Positions 14,885-22,914 of a stretch of DNA of 28,160 nt are shown one piece after another. The notes below the pieces were generated by a model that saw nothing but the letters and a program-made list of their open reading frames with translations, ran no database searches and had not been told where the DNA came from. Each line of letters begins with the position of its first letter. Positions within the stretch are counted from its first letter, which is position 1. Source of the DNA: a virus. The stretch covers positions 1-28,160 of the IMG/VR virus record IMGVR_UViG_3300018080_000492. The stretch is one strand, 5' to 3'. A program made the translations under genes and the position numbers.

Positions 14885-15073
14885 ATGGCCAAAAAAGTAA
14901 CAATATTATTACCAACCCCATCTGCTTATATTGATTATGTTAATAAAGTTTTGTTAGATGCGTTTGAGTTGGATGTTCCCACGTTTTCTACGGTAGAACC
15001 AACTACTTCTGTAGCAAAAAAAATCGTAAATAAAGAAGGGTACTTTTTATTAGAAGAAGAGAGGGGTGAATAA
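14885..15073 (+). CDS. Small protein between tape measure and baseplate genes
   Basis: A 62-residue protein starting at an ATG after AGGAG, 10 bases downstream of the tape measure stop. It has a first strand (KKVTILLPTPSAYIDYVN), a helix and an acidic end. Its TAA directly precedes the ATG of the next gene. I do not recognise it. The tight packing on both sides indicates a real gene, probably a small virion assembly or baseplate component. Confidence 0.55.
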   Translation: MAKKVTILLPTPSAYIDYVNKVLLDAFELDVPTFSTVEPTTSVAKKIVNKEGYFLLEEERGE

Positions 15074-15910
15074 ATGGCCGAAAATACATCACTTAGAGGT
15101 TTTGACTTAGGAATCGACCCTAACGGATCTACTTTAAGTTTAAATCCCAAGATTTATAGTAAGTTTGGGGAAGGTCAGCCATCTGCCGATCTTATTGTTA
15201 ATAAAGAAAGAATCTTAAGAATGTATGTTGAGAATTGGAAACCTAAGAATAGTAACAAAACTATTCCGACTTCCTCTTCAGATGCCCACTCTTCTAGTTT
15301 TATTAAAGCGATTAACAGCGAACAATTAGCATCCCCAATCAATCCTTATATTCAGTTTTTTGTTCAAAGTGTAACCACAAATTTCTCAGAAACTATTTCC
15401 CCAATGAAGAATATAACTTCCGGTTTTACTACATACTCATTTGGGCAAGAGCCTCCCGTATTTTCTTTTAGTGGGGTTTTAGCAAATACGTATTTTGATA
15501 ACTGGGCGCAGACATTTTTGTCTTTGTACCACCATTTTCTCCGAGCGCCTAAACTAGCAGAATTAAACTTGCTACACAATACAAAGCCTTTGAATCGATA
15601 CCAGATTGTTATTAAGTACCAGGAAAAGACTCTCAAGGGCAGTTTGATTTCTATGATGGAAATGGAGAATGCGAATATAGAGCAGGCCGTACAATTTCAA
15701 TTCCAATTTTTATGTAAAGAATTGATTTTTGATTGGGGGCAAACAGCAGAGGCGACTACTTTATATAAAGAGAGTGTTGGAGGGTCACGTAAAGTTACTA
15801 CTCGAAACCCTGGCGCGTCGGTTACTGCTACGGATGTGGATGGGACTAATAATAACTCATGGTCATCTAGTATATTAAATATTGTTAATCAAATACCGAG
15901 AGGTAATTAA
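15074..15910 (+). CDS. Virion structural protein, probably baseplate or tail tube end
   Basis: A 278-residue protein with a polar N-terminus (1-90) and a strand-rich core (about 95-225). The core holds the pattern VFSFSGVLANTYFDNWAQ, then FLSLYHHFLR, and the segment LKGSLISMMEMENANIEQ before a strand FQFQFLCKEL. This pattern of a phage-specific strand domain with Trp and Arg between helices recurs in tail tube and baseplate adaptor proteins of large myoviruses. The C-terminal 50 residues are Ser/Thr/Asn-rich and probably flexible. The start touches the previous stop (TAAATG) behind GAGGGG, and its own stop overlaps the next start as TAATG. The exact baseplate position is unknown. Confidence 0.55.
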   Translation: MAENTSLRGFDLGIDPNGSTLSLNPKIYSKFGEGQPSADLIVNKERILRMYVENWKPKNSNKTIPTSSSDAHSSSFIKAINSEQLASPINPYIQFFVQSVTTNFSETISPMKNITSGFTTYSFGQEPPVFSFSGVLANTYFDNWAQTFLSLYHHFLRAPKLAELNLLHNTKPLNRYQIVIKYQEKTLKGSLISMMEMENANIEQAVQFQFQFLCKELIFDWGQTAEATTLYKESVGGSRKVTTRNPGASVTATDVDGTNNNSWSSSILNIVNQIPRGN

Positions 15911-16368
15911 TGGCAAAGTCACGCCCTTTATACACAATAGAAGATCAGTATGCGTTACTCGATCAAAACTTGGATGATCAACCCAAAATTAATGTTATAA
16001 AGTACAGGTTATTAATGGCCTGTTCAAGCGGGGGGACATTAGATCAGGCCAAAAATAGATTTCTAAATTTAATTCAGGATACGGAGTTTAGTAATTTGTT
16101 TGAATCATTAATAGAGGTTCCTGATATTAGAATAACGGAAGGGGTTAATAGGATACAAGATATCCACAGTCGATTCAGCCCTACTTATGGATTCTTAAGA
16201 TCTTCCATAAGAGAAGCATTAACCTTAGGGATACCTCGGTACACTTTGGATGTGTTAGAAAACTATTTTAAATCTAATGAAGATCCTGTGTATAAGTTGA
16301 GCGGAATGGCGTCACTTGTAATGCTTACTTATATTAAAGTAGATCAAATAAATAATGTTAAGGGATAA
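15910..16368 (+). CDS. Helical protein of unknown function, baseplate operon
   Basis: A 152-residue, almost wholly helical protein with two repeated-looking helix pairs. Its start overlaps the preceding stop by one base (TAATG), and the tail hub gene starts 2 bases after its own stop, so it is translated as part of the baseplate operon. There is no catalytic motif or membrane segment. By position it may be an assembly factor or a minor baseplate component; the sequence gives no more. Confidence 0.6.
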   Translation: MAKSRPLYTIEDQYALLDQNLDDQPKINVIKYRLLMACSSGGTLDQAKNRFLNLIQDTEFSNLFESLIEVPDIRITEGVNRIQDIHSRFSPTYGFLRSSIREALTLGIPRYTLDVLENYFKSNEDPVYKLSGMASLVMLTYIKVDQINNVKG

Positions 16369-16370
16369 CC

Positions 16371-18827
16371 ATGGCCAACGAATTTTCTAAAACTAAAGAT
16401 ATATTAGTTGATTATAAAGTATATATAGCCGGAGAATATGCCCCGGCCATGAATGTTATTGCCAAGTCAGGCATCTTTAGTTTTTCTGAGGCGACGATTA
16501 CTTTGTATGCGAATAAACATATAATGGATTTAGGAGAAGGAGACCGAGTACCTGTTCAAATATTCTACTTAGATGTTTTTGACTCTGAAGGCGCAGAATA
16601 TAAGTTGATGTTTGAAGGAGAAATTGTAAACATAAATTATACTAGAACTCCCAGTAACGTTGGCATTCAAATAAGTGCGGTCTCTCATTTTGAGATATTG
16701 GCACAGCTATTTAAGAAGTTATTTCAATCGTTAGATCAACAAGTAACCGATAGCCTAAGTAGAAACAGTAATTTAATTGTTGATAACAGTTTAAATCTCG
16801 AGGCCCTTTTAGGGAATGAACTTATTACTAATGTATCAGATATTGATTTGGCCGGTAAATCATTAGAAACATTATTATCAAAAAGTAGTATGCTACGCAG
16901 GTTCCCTAAGGCCAATGGTAAGAATGGATATATTAGGAGACCTTTTGTTTTACTAAGAAACATTCTGTTTGATATAGTTAATGGATCTACTATTAGAGAT
17001 AAAACTAAATCAGATGTTCAATTATTTCTTAGGAGCTTTATTTCTAAAAGGAATATATATAGAACAATATTTGCGTCCCCTATTTTAGAAGATTCTTCAT
17101 TCAGTACAGGTACTTCTGCTACGGCCACCGCTAATACAATATTGAGTGCCGTCAATTCTCAGTTAACTATTAACATGGTATTAACAGGCCTTAGTAAATT
17201 ACAAAGTCAATTGGCAGGTGCAAATGCATTTAGTTATTGGCAACTTATTACGCAGGTTTACAGTGTTATTATGTATGAAGTACTTCAACCAGTATGCCCT
17301 CCTTTTTTAAAGGCGGATGTCTATGGTGTACCACAAGATTTAGATGAGCCAACTTATAGTGGTATGATGCACATTTTAACTAAACCTGTAATTAATTTCG
17401 GTATACCTCCAATCTGTAATACAATTTTTCCGTGCATGATTAATACCATTAGTTATAGTAATGACCATTTTACGGCCCCTACTAGATGTTTTCTTGGGAA
17501 CCCCTCTAGTATAGTTAACCAATTAGGATCTTCATCGGGGGTAAGACAAAATGCTATCCAACAAATAGTATTAAATAATTCGAGCACAGTTTCTCCAGGG
17601 GATCTTCGAGGTACTTTAAAGAATAATGCTCGTTTATTAAATAAAAAATTATTATGGGATACATCAAAGAGTAATTATAAATTTAATGCAGAGTTTTTTA
17701 AAGGACCTATTACTCTTAATTCTCATGATGCTCCGGCATGGATTCAGTACGCTAAGAGATATATTTCACAGGAAATGCCTAAAGAGTCGAAAGATAAAGG
17801 AACTAATAAAACTAGGAATGAATTCGCACAGTCATCTAATCAGTTGGATAGTGTGATTAATATTTACTCTGATAATATTTTTGAATTAGAGCAAGCATCA
17901 CGTAAAACAATTAATATAGAGTTAAAATTTAATCCTTATATTATGGCCGGATTTCCCATGGTCATAATAGATAATATAGAATACAGGAGTTATTACCTTG
18001 CAATGCCCGTAGCAGTTACTCATTCACTTTCAACCAATGGAGCTTTTACTTCTGTGGCATTAAGTAATGTTATTAGTTTTCCAGAAGCTTACGTATATGA
18101 GAAGAAGGGTGATTATGATTTAGGTCCTATTCATATTTCGGCACAAGTTGCTGATATTTTTAATAGCTACTCGGGAGCGAATTCTTACTACAGTCAGTTA
18201 TTATACCAAGGACTTACTAGGGCAGACGGGCAATACTGCTTTAACCCTAAAAACTATTTTGACTTTAATGAAAAAACTGGGTTTATTAATACTAACACAG
18301 TATATAATAGTAAAATTAGTAAACCAGGTGTTTTAGTAGGTAGAGAAGATTTAATGGATGATTTTGAGAAGGCAATGACTCACGTATATAGACCAATTAC
18401 CTCCTTAACTGATTTTATGAATACTCGTCGTGATATTATTTTTATGAACTCGGAGGGGGAATATGATGATACTATCAAATATACCAAGGATTCAATAAGT
18501 ACGGCAGGTATAATAGCTCTGTCAGATAGAAGATTCTTTAATGAATCTCAAGCGACGGCACAAGTTACCAGTAGAAAAGTCGAGACTAAAATTACAGAAG
18601 ATGTTAAGCTTCCTAGAAATGTTCCTATCTTCTATGAACGTATCATGGGATTTTCTGCATTAACTGATAACGATAACCCAGATGGGGTTGTTGAATATAA
18701 TGCTGAGTTCGTAGGAGATAAACCCCAAGATGTCGGGGATATGCCTGATTTTATTACTAATTGGTCTAGGCGTATAGAGTTATACCGAGTTGATGTTAAA
18801 GATAACCAAGATTTTTATATAGGATAA
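16371..18827 (+). CDS. Tail/baseplate hub protein (gp27/Mu gp44-like N-terminus, candidate)
   Basis: An 818-residue virion protein. Residues 10-115 (VYIAGEYAPAM, then SGIFSFSEATITLYANK, then LMFEGEIVNINYTRTP) match the strand order of tail hub proteins that form the first beta-barrel under the tube (T4 gp27, Mu gp44 and related). A middle part (130-400) is helical and Asn/Ser-rich. Strand-rich sections follow around 520-600, including a hydrophobic IMAGFPMVIIDNIEYRSYYL that looks like a second hub barrel. No lysozyme motif is visible. It lies between small baseplate genes and the portal gene. Hub is the best guess from order and N-terminal pattern; a large wedge protein is the alternative. 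Confidence 0.6.
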   Translation: MANEFSKTKDILVDYKVYIAGEYAPAMNVIAKSGIFSFSEATITLYANKHIMDLGEGDRVPVQIFYLDVFDSEGAEYKLMFEGEIVNINYTRTPSNVGIQISAVSHFEILAQLFKKLFQSLDQQVTDSLSRNSNLIVDNSLNLEALLGNELITNVSDIDLAGKSLETLLSKSSMLRRFPKANGKNGYIRRPFVLLRNILFDIVNGSTIRDKTKSDVQLFLRSFISKRNIYRTIFASPILEDSSFSTGTSATATANTILSAVNSQLTINMVLTGLSKLQSQLAGANAFSYWQLITQVYSVIMYEVLQPVCPPFLKADVYGVPQDLDEPTYSGMMHILTKPVINFGIPPICNTIFPCMINTISYSNDHFTAPTRCFLGNPSSIVNQLGSSSGVRQNAIQQIVLNNSSTVSPGDLRGTLKNNARLLNKKLLWDTSKSNYKFNAEFFKGPITLNSHDAPAWIQYAKRYISQEMPKESKDKGTNKTRNEFAQSSNQLDSVINIYSDNIFELEQASRKTINIELKFNPYIMAGFPMVIIDNIEYRSYYLAMPVAVTHSLSTNGAFTSVALSNVISFPEAYVYEKKGDYDLGPIHISAQVADIFNSYSGANSYYSQLLYQGLTRADGQYCFNPKNYFDFNEKTGFINTNTVYNSKISKPGVLVGREDLMDDFEKAMTHVYRPITSLTDFMNTRRDIIFMNSEGEYDDTIKYTKDSISTAGIIALSDRRFFNESQATAQVTSRKVETKITEDVKLPRNVPIFYERIMGFSALTDNDNPDGVVEYNAEFVGDKPQDVGDMPDFITNWSRRIELYRVDVKDNQDFYIG

Positions 18828-18830
18828 AAA

Positions 18831-20573
18831 ATGCAAAGTCTTAATTTAAATTCACATAATGCCCTTTACCCTGAGAATGTGGCCCCGACTACTAATATAT
18901 TAAATGACTATACTACGAAAGATCTACCATCAGATATAAAAGAGCTTTTTACTTTAGTGGAATATTTGGCCTTTAACTCTGGTCAAGTTGTTAGTGCCAT
19001 TAAAAAGTTAACTGAATTTCCGATAACTAGACCAATGTTCAATACGGATAATTCTAAATTAAAGAAAAGACATGAAGAGATTTCAGACACTGTTAAGTAT
19101 AAGGCATTGTCTCTGGCCGTGGGTTTTGATTATAACATGTATGGAAATAGTATCACTAGTGTCTATACACCCATTATTCGTTATTTAATTTGTGGGAAAG
19201 ATACTTGTAAGCACAAAGTTAGATTAGTAGATGCTGATTTTAGGCATGAGACAAAGAGTAATAATTTCTATTTAAATAAATGCCCTGTGTGTAGTTGGTC
19301 TGGCAGGGCAAAGGTGGAAGACCATAAGGATAGAAATGAAAAGAAAGTTAATATTATCCGTTGGGATCTTAAGCAAATAGACATCGAGTATAATCAGTTT
19401 ACGGGTAAGTCTACTTATTATTATAACATGAGTGAAGATGAGCGTCGTAAAATAAAAGATAATAATATAGAGATATTATCTACATATCCAATAAAGTTAT
19501 TGGGGCTTGCTGGTAAAGATAAGAAACATAGATTTAGGTTTTCTGATAGTTATATCTTCCATATGAAAACTCCTTGTTTATCTGGTATTTCTAGAGTGTG
19601 GGGTTACCCACCACCCACTCCTGCTTTGAAATCTTTCTTTTACCAATTGATGTTACGTAAAGCTAATGAGGCCGTGGCCTTAGATTATTTAAATCATCTT
19701 AGAGTGATTTATCCGGCCATGAGTCAACCTGATAATAATCCGCTTCAATATATTAATATGTCGGTGTGGGCAGATGAGATGTCATCCACTTTGAAAAAGT
19801 GGCGTCAGGATAGGAATTTTATTAAGTTATCCCCACATCCTTTGGGGTATCAAACGATTGGAGGAGAAGGAAGAGGGTTACTCCTCTCTAATGAAATCAG
19901 AGAATCTTCATACGATATTCTTCTTACTCTTGGAATCCCTAGAGAATTAATGGAAGGATCTTCGGCCCAAAATATGGCGTCCCCTGTTATTCTAAGAATG
20001 GTTGAAAATATGATGCTTACTTACATGGAACAACTGACTGATTGGTTGAACTGGGTTGATGGTAAGATAAGTGATTGGTTTGGGATTGAAAAAGTACCCG
20101 TTGAGTTTATACCATTTAAATTTATTGATGACATTCAACGTAAAAATCTACTTATGCAGTGGGGACAAGGTTCCGGAGAAAAGAAAATCTCTGACACTAC
20201 GATCGCAGACCAATTGGATATTGACCTCGAAGAAGAACAAGATAAGATTATCGATGATTCTGTACGTCAATATAAACTAAGTAAAAATATTAACTCTAAG
20301 ATTGAGGAGCTTGAAATGTCATTAGCGGCCAAAGCAGAGCAGGAAGCAGCACAACAATCAGGAGCGGCAGTAGACTACAATAACCCTCAACAAACAATTG
20401 CACAGGCAGATGGTATTGCCCAACAAATGATTCAGATGCCATACGAAGAAAGAAAGTCTCAATTGCTAGCATTGCAAAAAGAAGACTATGTTATGTATTC
20501 TATTGTTATTCAAAGGATGGAAGAGTTGAATACTCAAATGAAGAACTCAGCTAATAATGCTGCACAGATGTAA
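18831..20573 (+). CDS. Portal protein with inserted zinc ribbon
   Basis: A 580-residue portal, the dodecameric ring at the head-tail vertex through which DNA passes. Support: N-terminal helical segment FNSGQVVSAIKKLTEFPITRP; GNSITSVYTPIIR; the central stem region SYDILLTLGIPRELMEGSSA followed by a long helix around MENMMLTYMEQLTDWLN, typical of portal stem and crown; and a Gln/Ala-rich C-terminus. Residues 121-154 carry two Cys pairs (Cys121/126, Cys151/154), a zinc ribbon inserted in the wing. The ATG follows AGGA, 4 bases after the hub gene. A portal between baseplate genes, with no terminase or capsid gene visible, is unusual; the head genes must lie outside the window. Confidence 0.75.
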   Translation: MQSLNLNSHNALYPENVAPTTNILNDYTTKDLPSDIKELFTLVEYLAFNSGQVVSAIKKLTEFPITRPMFNTDNSKLKKRHEEISDTVKYKALSLAVGFDYNMYGNSITSVYTPIIRYLICGKDTCKHKVRLVDADFRHETKSNNFYLNKCPVCSWSGRAKVEDHKDRNEKKVNIIRWDLKQIDIEYNQFTGKSTYYYNMSEDERRKIKDNNIEILSTYPIKLLGLAGKDKKHRFRFSDSYIFHMKTPCLSGISRVWGYPPPTPALKSFFYQLMLRKANEAVALDYLNHLRVIYPAMSQPDNNPLQYINMSVWADEMSSTLKKWRQDRNFIKLSPHPLGYQTIGGEGRGLLLSNEIRESSYDILLTLGIPRELMEGSSAQNMASPVILRMVENMMLTYMEQLTDWLNWVDGKISDWFGIEKVPVEFIPFKFIDDIQRKNLLMQWGQGSGEKKISDTTIADQLDIDLEEEQDKIIDDSVRQYKLSKNINSKIEELEMSLAAKAEQEAAQQSGAAVDYNNPQQTIAQADGIAQQMIQMPYEERKSQLLALQKEDYVMYSIVIQRMEELNTQMKNSANNAAQM

Positions 20574-20608
20574 TATAAACTAAATAAACTGAATTTAACG
20601 GAGATTTT

Positions 20609-21049
20609 ATGCAGTCACCTAATCCTTTTGGAAATTCCTCAGGACCTGATCCTTTTATCTTTAAGGATGAAAAGATGATAATCCCCACTGGAGCACAAAT
20701 GGTTCCAGTGGAGAACCAGGAACCTCACGCTAAGCAATATTGCTTAAGCCATCCCCGGGAACAAGGAGAATTTGACGCCCTTTTGGCCAGAGTATTTGAG
20801 AAAAGAGCAATTATATGGTCGATGGAAAAGAATTGGACCAAAGAAGGTGATTGCATGATTGCCGTTTTTTACTCAAATATCGTAAAGAAAAAGACCCAAG
20901 AAACGGGCAGCTATGAGACGTTTTCTGTGGGAGAAATATCGCCTGAAATATGTGAAAAAAGTAGCAAAAAAGAAGACGAGTTATTTGAAGAATTTGCTAA
21001 ATTTGCTGAAAGTATGGCAGAGGAAGAAAAAGATAACGAAGAAGATTAA
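20609..21049 (+). CDS. Protein of unknown function after the portal, acidic C-terminus
   Basis: A 146-residue protein: a Pro-rich N-terminus (1-40), a mixed core with two Cys (CLSH, DCMIAVFYSN) and a strongly acidic helical tail (last 35 residues, E/D/K). The start ATG follows CGGAG at a normal distance. Its stop is followed by a 56-base gap that holds the promoter and hairpins before the next gene. A portal-linked or head-closure role is possible from position, but I do not recognise a family. Confidence 0.6.
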   Translation: MQSPNPFGNSSGPDPFIFKDEKMIIPTGAQMVPVENQEPHAKQYCLSHPREQGEFDALLARVFEKRAIIWSMEKNWTKEGDCMIAVFYSNIVKKKTQETGSYETFSVGEISPEICEKSSKKEDELFEEFAKFAESMAEEEKDNEED

Positions 21050-21064
21050 ATGAACCTATAACGT

Positions 21065-21109
21065 TCCATTGCCATAATTTTTAACAATGGATATAATTTT
21101 TAATTATGG
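21065..21109 (+). repeat. Two interleaved inverted repeats over a start codon
   Basis: TCCATTG (21065-21071) pairs with CAATGGA (21085-21091). CCATAATT (21072-21079) pairs with AATTATGG (21102-21109), whose right arm contains the ATG of the next gene. The two hairpins interleave, so they are exclusive or form a pseudoknot. A direct repeat ATAATTTTTAA (21075 and 21094) runs through both. As DNA these could also be operator arms around the promoter in the same place. Confidence 0.4.
21069..21097 (+). promoter_or_regulatory. Near-consensus sigma-70 promoter TTGCCA-17-TATAAT before the sigma gene operon
   Basis: TTGCCA (21069-21074) matches TTGACA at five of six bases, the spacer is exactly 17 bases, and TATAAT (21092-21097) is perfect. 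This is the best host-type promoter in the window. Transcription would begin near 21104, so the ATG at 21106 would be almost leaderless. The sigma gene at 21389 would be the second gene of this unit. Confidence 0.6.
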
Positions 21110-21399
21110 ATAATATAGCAAAAATTTCAAAGACAATAATATTTCTCGATAAGATAGCAGCTAATGTAGATGATGCTATAAAGACGACCCGTAAGATGCA
21201 AAAGACCTATAAAAGTATAGGGCCTGCATCTAATACTAAGATCCCGGAGATAAAAGCTTTGGGTTCTGGTAAATCGTCTTCTGGAGGAGGGTCGGGTTCT
21301 AGTTCTTCTAGTTCATCTTCATCTCCTGGTGGAGATCCTTATTATCCAGTGGAAAATCCAGTTGATCGGCTAACTCCTGGGGGAATAAATGCCTACTAG
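21106..21399 (+). CDS. Small protein with Ser/Gly linker, upstream of the sigma gene
   Basis: A 97-residue protein: a helical Lys/Ile-rich N-terminus (1-45), then a low-complexity Ser/Gly run (residues 53-76, including nine consecutive Ser) and a Pro/Tyr tail. No good ribosome binding site stands at a normal distance from the ATG, which agrees with leaderless translation from the promoter just upstream. The last 11 bases overlap the sigma gene start. The linker suggests a tethered or flexible protein. Possible partner of the sigma factor (for example an anti-sigma or co-activator), but this is from gene order only. Confidence 0.55.
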   Translation: MDNIAKISKTIIFLDKIAANVDDAIKTTRKMQKTYKSIGPASNTKIPEIKALGSGKSSSGGGSGSSSSSSSSSPGGDPYYPVENPVDRLTPGGINAY

Positions 21400-22096
21400 A
21401 CAAGACGAAGATATCCGATTATGGAAGCAGTGGAAGAAAACTAAGTCTCCCCAAGATGCGTCTGCGTTAGTTAATCAGATGATGCCATTAGTTCGAAATG
21501 ATATTAGTAGGTACCATAACAATATGAACCCGGTTGTTGTTGAGGCACATGCGAAAGATTTAATTTTGCAAGCAGCAGAGAATTATGATCCAAATAAAGG
21601 TGTGGCATTTTCTACATTTGTTAAATCTTACATGGTTAAAATGAATCAACGGAGTGACGGGTGGGTTACTCCAATGAAGATACCGGATCATAGAAGGAAT
21701 AAGTACAATACTTTTAAAAATTCATATGAGGATTTAGCAGAAAAAAATAATAGAGAGCCTACTATAGAAGAGTTGGCAGATGATTTGAGGTGGAGTCAAG
21801 CAGAGGTAAAAAGATTCTTAAGTGAGATTAGAGAAGGTTATTCTGAGGATAGACCTTTTATGTCTACTTATATTCCTAATCAATCGGCAGAAGAGGAGAT
21901 CATTGATTATATTTATCATGATCTTTCTCCTAGAGAGAAGTTGCTTCTGGAATACACTACGGGTTATGGTGGTAAGCCAAAACTTAGTAATAAAGAAATA
22001 ATGAAAAGAATGAATCTGAATCAAAATCAGCTTTCATATGAGAGAAAGAAATTAGCAGATAAAATTGAAAAGGTTATGTTAAGTGGGCATAGGTAA
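21389..22096 (+). CDS. Phage RNA polymerase sigma factor, sigma-70 family (group 3-like)
   Basis: A 235-residue sigma factor that would direct host RNA polymerase to phage promoters. Region 2 (about 22-85): SALVNQMMPLVRNDISRY, then AAENYDPNKGVAFSTFVKSYM, the core-binding and -10 signature. Region 3 (about 96-150): NREPTIEELADDLRWSQAEVKR. Region 4 (about 178-230): LSPREKLLLEYTTGYGG, then LSNKEIMKRMNLNQNQLSYERKK, a helix-turn-helix for -35 recognition. There is no region 1.1, and the size matches FliA/sporulation-type factors. It overlaps the Ser-rich gene by 11 bases and the next gene by 14 bases. Its position inside the structural block, behind a host-type promoter, suggests a middle-expressed factor that then drives late genes. 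Confidence 0.88.
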   Translation: MPTRQDEDIRLWKQWKKTKSPQDASALVNQMMPLVRNDISRYHNNMNPVVVEAHAKDLILQAAENYDPNKGVAFSTFVKSYMVKMNQRSDGWVTPMKIPDHRRNKYNTFKNSYEDLAEKNNREPTIEELADDLRWSQAEVKRFLSEIREGYSEDRPFMSTYIPNQSAEEEIIDYIYHDLSPREKLLLEYTTGYGGKPKLSNKEIMKRMNLNQNQLSYERKKLADKIEKVMLSGHR

Positions 22097-22442
22097 CTTA
22101 CAAAATTTTAAAAATAAGTATAAGTCTATTTGCAAAAGTATGCAGTCTTTGTATCAAGGTAGAGCTATACGTGCTGAAAATTGGTTATCTATTGACTTTG
22201 ATGTATCTGATATTGTTAAAGACTTTGATGAGAATAACTCCGCTATTCTCCGATCTCCTATTAAGGCGGCACATGATTTAGTTAGGTCGCATCATAGGGC
22301 CTATCAAATATACGATTGTGGCCGGTCTTTTTATTATGAGGCAGCTAAAAACGCTAAGGCCCAAGATATTAAGACAATAGATTTTGTTATAGATGGGCTT
22401 AATAACTCATTTGATAGGGCCAAAAGGCAAGTCGAGGGATAA
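22083..22442 (+). CDS. Small protein of unknown function, coupled to the sigma gene
   Basis: A 119-residue protein starting at GTG (22083), overlapping the sigma stop by 14 bases; an ATG at 22140 is an alternative that would remove 19 residues. It is helical with basic patches (AHDLVRSHHRAYQIYDCGRS). Its stop directly precedes the ATG of the gp25-like gene. No family recognised. It could be a baseplate assembly factor or belong functionally with the sigma factor. Confidence 0.55.
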   Translation: MGIGNLQNFKNKYKSICKSMQSLYQGRAIRAENWLSIDFDVSDIVKDFDENNSAILRSPIKAAHDLVRSHHRAYQIYDCGRSFYYEAAKNAKAQDIKTIDFVIDGLNNSFDRAKRQVEG

Positions 22443-22913
22443 ATGGCCGTAGATAGAATTGATTATAGTTTAGAATTGGGCAGAACATATGACATTGATA
22501 TGATCCGTTGGGAAGATGATGTTGAGGGGGAAGCTCAATTTACTTTAGGTAACTTATCTAAGAAAACTACAGGAATTGTTAAATCAGTTAATAAGTTTGT
22601 GTTGATATTGCTTACCTTGAGTGGTTCCGATCCTTTCTTCCCTGAGAGGGGTACTCAATTTGATGAGATTATGGCGATGGGCGGGGAGGATGAACAAACC
22701 ATTGGCTCTTTTGCCCAGGAGCAGGTTTCTTCTGCTATTAAACAAATAAAAAGTATTCAGTCTAATTCTAGTATCCCGGAGGATGAGAGATTAATTGGTG
22801 CGCAAGTTACTAATGTAGCTAAGGTTAGTGCTGATAAAATATCTATATCTATATCTCTTTCTACAGAAGCAGGAGAAGGGGTTAGTATTAAAGTTCCAAT
22901 TATTGGGGGATAA
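22443..22913 (+). CDS. Baseplate wedge protein, T4 gp25/GPW-like
   Basis: A 156-residue protein with the gp25 layout: a strand and helix core with LLTLSGSDPFFPERGTQFDEIM (where gp25 has the T-x-GE-x2-P-x-G-T stretch), a helix (EQVSSAIKQIKSIQS), then PEDERLIGAQVTNV, where gp25 has its conserved EPR before a strand, and final strands ending in VPIIGG. In T4, gp25 links wedge and hub and starts sheath assembly. It directly precedes the J-like gene, the order usual for gp25 and gp6/J pairs. Similarity is by pattern, not strict identity, so moderately sure. Confidence 0.65.
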   Translation: MAVDRIDYSLELGRTYDIDMIRWEDDVEGEAQFTLGNLSKKTTGIVKSVNKFVLILLTLSGSDPFFPERGTQFDEIMAMGGEDEQTIGSFAQEQVSSAIKQIKSIQSNSSIPEDERLIGAQVTNVAKVSADKISISISLSTEAGEGVSIKVPIIGG

Positions 22914-22914
22914 A

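Noticed and set aside
22828-22914. N-terminal extension of the J-like baseplate protein
   Set aside because: It lies wholly inside the gp25-like gene, and the ATG at 22915 has a good ribosome binding site directly after the preceding stop.
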